A model generated the notes under the pieces. That model did not search any database. It was not told the origin of the DNA and saw only the letters and a list, made by a program, of their open reading frames with translations. A program made the position numbers and the translations under genes. From Pleurotus djamor (taxonomy: Eukaryota > Basidiomycota > Agaricomycetes > Agaricales > Pleurotaceae), in NCBI GenBank assembly GCA_029747585.1, contig JAPEVF010000024.1, positions 1 through 64,000 of the forward strand: 64,000 bases of DNA, written 5' to 3'. Shown here piece after piece: positions 60,200 through 64,000 of this stretch (positions within the stretch are counted from its first letter, which is position 1; each line of letters opens with the position of its first letter).

Positions 60200-60379
60200 C
60201 GGAAACATGTTGAATCCCTTATCCAGACTTGCTGGGCGACTACGAAGTCTAAAATTGCATGAACGGTGTGGTGAAAAGAGAGTACAGTACAATAATTTAA
60301 AATTTGCTCTGAAAAGCCTATGAACAGGGATGCACGCGAAAACAATACGACAACATGATAGCAACAAAGGTCGATCACA
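60200..60379. terminator. convergent 3' flank of the helicase and the ATPase gene
   Basis: 180 bases between two convergent stops. AT-rich words (ATAATTTAAAATTTG, 60291-60305) may serve as polyadenylation signals for both strands. Confidence 0.35.
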
Positions 60380-63192
60380 TCAGTACTCATCAACATCGGA
60401 TAATGATTCGTATTCCGATACGGATTGCGTGTCTTCGTATTCGGATATGACCTCCCTCATCGCAAATCGCATAATTGGTGTGATGGGAACAAGTCGAGGC
60501 CCCACGAATTCCTCTTCTTCAACCTCGGGCGTATATTCCGGGACAGCGTATGGATCTGGGGTATACCTCGGTTCGGGATCGCGTTCCGAGATGTCCACTA
60601 GGCCTTCGCTATCTTGAAGAGTAATCATTGGGGGTTGACCCACAGCCGTGGCGCTGCTTGAGGCCGCTGGATGTATGGCGATGCCACTTGTGGTGCGAAC
60701 TGTGAGCCTGTTACTTTCCTTTCCTTCCTTTGATATGGACTCGGTCCAGCGCAGGTCGAGGACTTTCCCCTTCACCATACCATCAACTTCCCGCACGCCC
60801 ATTTCCCGACAAAGCAGAAAGTACGGCAGTGAAGTGGAGCCCGGTTGCGTTATTCGACTCATCACTTTCAGTAGATGCATGGCAGAGAATTCCGCAGAGC
60901 TCGATGGGGCGGATGTTGGGAACGCTACACAATTGGAAGGATCAGTATCGAGTTTGGACCCAATGGTGGATCATACCTCCTAACCCAGCAAAACCTTCGT
61001 TCAGAACGGCCAAAGACGACGAAGGCCGATGCATTGGACCATAAACGATTGGCGAGTAAATCTTAAAACCAGCAGGACCGAGATTCGGGTGAAGTGATTC
61101 GGCGTCTGCCCTAGTACGATGGGATGTCGGACTCCCGGCATTTTGACGGTTGTTCTCTTTGAGCTCAGTGACAGACTTCTCGGATTGTGAAGAATGGATG
61201 ATGTGGAGGTTGAGGAGGGCGTGAGCTTGGAGGAAATGAGAACTCTGCTTGACTAGAGAAGAGATGATTAGGCTGAGAATCAAGGTGCGACAACACTGTC
61301 AATCTCACCATCTAGGACGCCGTTTGAGTTGACTAACGGGACCGTCAATATGAGGTCCATGAACATGGGTAGATGACGCACCATAATCAGTGATAAAGTC
61401 ATTCCAATGGGCGAGCTTTCCGCCAAAGGCCTCATACAGCTCCTCGAAGTTAAGCCGAGGTTTCAAGCGGTCGGGAACGATGGGCAAGATGCGGTCAATG
61501 AAGTAAGTTCTGGTCTCACTCTTCGAACAGTCTCCAATCGTGATGATCTGGTAATTTGACAATTTTAGCGGGACGCTGAAAATTTATGAGCCGCAGTAAA
61601 GCTGACCTTGCAGTGTTGCATGACATTCAGCTGACGAAGCCAGGTTTGATAGAAAGGATCGCTCGTTGCGTGAATGACGTGGCACAGACGGTCTTGCTTC
61701 GTCAAAACCAGCATGGAATCAAGAAGGCACTTCATCGCGTCGGGGGATTGAATGAGAGCAGGCCTATGCCAAGAGGTTAGTTTGAACGACGATATCCATA
61801 ATAGGCATATTATTTGCCCGATTCGGAAGGGACCGACTCACAGCTTGTGGGCTTCATCGAAGAAAATGACTGGGATTTTCTTCTCAGGTTTCGGCTTGTC
61901 CGACTCTGTAGCCTGACGATCCTTCTCCGCATCGCTCGCTCTCTGATTACGGATAGCTTCAGAAGACGAAGCAGACTTCTTTCCCGCAAAACGACCTCTA
62001 CGGAAGATGTTCCACTTGGATTTCTTGCTGTGGTTGCTTCCGCCATGACCATTTGATGAGCCTACTCTCGTCTGCTCGTCAGAGTCTTCGGTGTTCTGTC
62101 TTGAGGGGTTATTTGAGGTGCTACGGTGAGTGCTTTTCCCTTTGCTATCTTTGGGGGAGCCCTCATCAGGCTGAAACTCCCAGTATTTGAGGAGAGAGCT
62201 CTACGAGGTATTAGCGAGATAGTAGAAGGAGAGTCCAAGAAAATATGTACCTGGAACAGTTCCATCAGCCTGGCAATGTCGCTCGTCTTCACTCGGGCTT
62301 GGTTGCCGTTGATGGTACTTGGGGTGTCAGCAATACGTTTCTCAACATTAAGACGGTCGTGCTTGGGAGGTCATTGGTAAAACTGAATGCGGGTAATTTC
62401 AAATAATGACTTACTTTAAAGCTCCAAGCCTCTTTTTCGAAATCTTCGTAGCCTTCAATCTTCGCGATCTCCTCAAAGTATTGTTCCATCTGCTGGCTCA
62501 AGCTTAGGTACAGACTCGGGAGGTCTGCGAATCCGGCGATTCGTAGATCAAAGTGGAGGACATGGTACTTGGGGTTGGAGAGGACCTCACGGAGAAGCGC
62601 CGTCTGTAAACGAAGTAAAATATGTCAATGACGTCACTGGCGCCACACTGCGAAAACACACCTTTCCTGAGGAACTGGCGCCGAATAGAATAGTGAAGGA
62701 AGGATCACCTTCGAGAGCCTTCTCTACGGCGTTGCTTTCGGCTTTGCGAGGAAAGAAGCCAGGAAGACGAGAGAATGTGTGCTTGGGACGCAGCTGAGCT
62801 CGCTCGCGATTCTCCTCTATCTCTCTGCGAGCCTCCTCCAGCAGCCGCTTCGACTCTGTCAACGAGCGAACAGTATCCGCGGGCTACATTCTTTTTAGTT
62901 AGTGTTCCTGGCTCGAGGGGCGGATGATCCCACGACTCACATTCGTCAGGACACTGAAAATTTCTCCCATTCCGAAGAAGTTGCGCTTGTGAATGTCAGG
63001 TCCAACAGGGATATACGAGTTTCGACGGCTGCTTGGTAGATTGCTTCGGAAGAGCCAGTGAAGAGATGGCAGAAAGCGGCGGGCAGAGGATGAATGCCTG
63101 GAAGTAGGACGCCTTGCGGCGGCGTAGCGCGTCGAGGTGCGTAGGTGAGGACTATTTGTGTTTCCCCGAGATGACGAGGACACGACGGGCAT
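60380..63192 (-). CDS. AAA-type P-loop ATPase, probably mitochondrial, function unknown
   Basis: Start 63192: a Ser/Arg-rich, acid-poor N-terminus (MPVVSSSSRGNTNSPHLRTS..RRPTSRHSSSARRFLP) suggests mitochondrial import. A coiled coil follows (SKRLLEEARREIEENRERAQ), then the ATPase domain: FFPRKAESNAVEKALEGDPS, Walker A FTILFGASSSGKTALLREVL (split by an intron), VLHFDLRIAGFADLPSLYLS. A Ser/Lys-rich insert comes next, then Walker B IPVIFFDEAHKL, ALIQSPDAMKCLLDSMLVLT, CHVIHATSDPFYQTWLRQL and IITIGDCSKSETRTYFIDRI. The fold resembles archaeal-type ATPases (ATPase_2). The C-terminal half includes FLQAHALLNLHIIHSSQSEK, SMAVLN-like SLAVLNEGFAGLGGMI and FSAMHLLKVMSRITQPGSTS, and ends in an acidic tail (EVISEYEDTQSVSEYESLSD). 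Roughly 720 aa. No family function can be given. Confidence 0.8.
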
Positions 63193-63636
63193 AAGTTGGT
63201 GTTGAAAAGCAAGCGAATATTAGTCTCGAGATGAAACAAGCGAGAGGCCAAATAGAAGAGAGAGAGATAGGAAGCAAGGTATAATAGGATAGAATGAGCT
63301 GGGAGTAGAAAAGAGTGAAATGTCAGGGAGGCCCCCCTCGCGTAGGCTTGATATGCATTATGTCGCATGCAAGATGTGACGAAGTCGGCGTGTATCTAAT
63401 TGCAAAATACACGTTGCATGAGCGAGGTAGGCAGTGCGCGTTGGCCTGCAGGCTTGTGTCCGCATAATCTGTTCCAGTCCCATTGTCTGTCTGTCTGGAC
63501 TTACATCCTTTGCATCGTCTTGGCGCTGTTCTGCTCACGGATTGGTCATGGAAACTTCGAACACACTGTCGCTAAGGTGCGGACGACGCGGACTTTTAAC
63601 CAAATTATACACAAAATTACATAATCCCGATCTCCC
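63193..63636. other. intergenic region between the ATPase start and the next gene's 3' end
   Basis: About 440 bases. It contains the ATPase promoter and the 3' UTR of the truncated gene. No TATA box or further gene is evident. Confidence 0.4.
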
Positions 63637-64000
63637 TCATGGCTTCTTAGGCTTGGCCTTGGGTTTGGGCCGCCACGGAAGGCGAACATGTACAGGACGC
63701 GCCGTCGATGTAACATATTCGACCTCTTCTTCCGTGGTTTCAGCTTTCTCGTCGTCTGAGGAGTCAGCGTCCGCGGCGGTAGGGGTAGGAGCAGGCGCTT
63801 CGGTGATTGTTGGCGTGACTTCATCGTCCTCTTCCATGTCGATATCATCCACAGCGGATGTAGGCTCAGGCGCGAATTCGGTGCGGTAGATAGTCTCTTC
63901 CTCGGTCGTAGTTTCGTCATAGTGCGTGGCTATTTCGAGCGAGATGAGGACGGTCAATCAAAGCATAAATATCAGCTCAACGTACCTGTTCCAGTCTCTG
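63637..64000 (-). CDS. hypothetical acidic protein, C-terminal part (gene continues beyond the window)
   Basis: The last exon (about 63937-63637) follows an intron (GTACGT..AAATAG) and reads ATHYDETTTEEETIYRTEFA, then Asp/Glu/Thr/Pro-rich sequence (AVDDIDMEEDDEVTPTITEA), and a basic end (HVRLPWRPKPKAKPKKP). A small piece of the preceding exon (..ETGTA) is visible at the window edge. Low complexity; no domain recognised. The acidic then basic tail could be a nuclear or chaperone-like end, but that is only composition. Confidence 0.5.

Overview
The window looks like nuclear DNA of a filamentous basidiomycete, most likely Agaricomycetes. Genes are densely interrupted by roughly 40-60 bp GT-AG introns. 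The family mix fits as well: F-box/LRR families, a CBM1 protein, GPI-anchored cupredoxins, a multi-exon P450, Argonaute, and tandem polytopic proteins with a hydrophobic core then a Ser/Pro tail. The species cannot be named from this. Single N characters recur, often in or beside homopolymers, and are dense at about 40.8-46.8 kb. At least one N (5942), and probably one homopolymer (32184-32191), breaks an otherwise continuous reading frame, so some 'frameshifts' are probably assembly errors.

Layout. 1-7.2 kb: 3' end of an unknown gene (+), threonine synthase (+), a long Ser/Pro-rich coiled-coil protein (-). 7.2-12.1 kb: gene-poor, pyrimidine-rich on the + strand. 12.1-14.4 kb: a small basic protein (+) and an aquaglyceroporin (-). 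14.4-16.7 kb: gene-poor. 16.7-18.4 kb: F-box protein (+). 18.5-23.5 kb: three consecutive minus-strand paralogs of an unrecognised, mostly disordered protein ending in a tyrosine-spaced coiled coil; the outer two share the intron-phase series 0-1-1-2 and a first exon holding only the ATG. 23.9-25.0 kb: ISD11 (+) and RCF1 (-), convergent mitochondrial genes. 25.9-29.9 kb: two tandem polytopic membrane-protein paralogs with a possible relic between them. 29.9-30.5 kb: an internally deleted P450 pseudogene. 30.7-37.3 kb: F-box/LRR gene (-), complete P450 (-), aldo/keto reductase (+, divergent from the P450). 37.4-39.8 kb: promethin-like membrane protein and a secreted CBM1 protein. 39.9-44.8 kb (N-rich): tandem F-box-like pair (+), two-domain cupredoxin (-), another F-box gene (-). 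45.2-48.5 kb: Argonaute (-). 48.8-52.1 kb: tandem ketopantoate-reductase family pair (-). 52.2-57.0 kb: SDH1 (-) divergent from an M20 peptidase (+). 57.1-60.2 kb: Hcs1/IGHMBP2-type helicase (+). 60.4-63.2 kb: a P-loop ATPase with a possible mitochondrial targeting sequence (-). 63.6 kb-end: the acidic C-terminal part of an unknown gene (-).

How they fit together. Conserved housekeeping genes (THR4, ISD11, RCF1, SDH1, helicase) are interspersed with lineage-specific, locally duplicated families. Several genes are mitochondrial (ISD11, RCF1, SDH1, possibly the ATPase), but only as neighbours; nothing shows a functional cluster. The P450 and aldo/keto reductase share a 551-bp divergent upstream region and could be a small metabolic pair. 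The best candidate for something undescribed is the three-paralog coiled-coil array at 18.5-23.5 kb. No tRNA, rRNA, intact transposon or CRISPR array was recognised.
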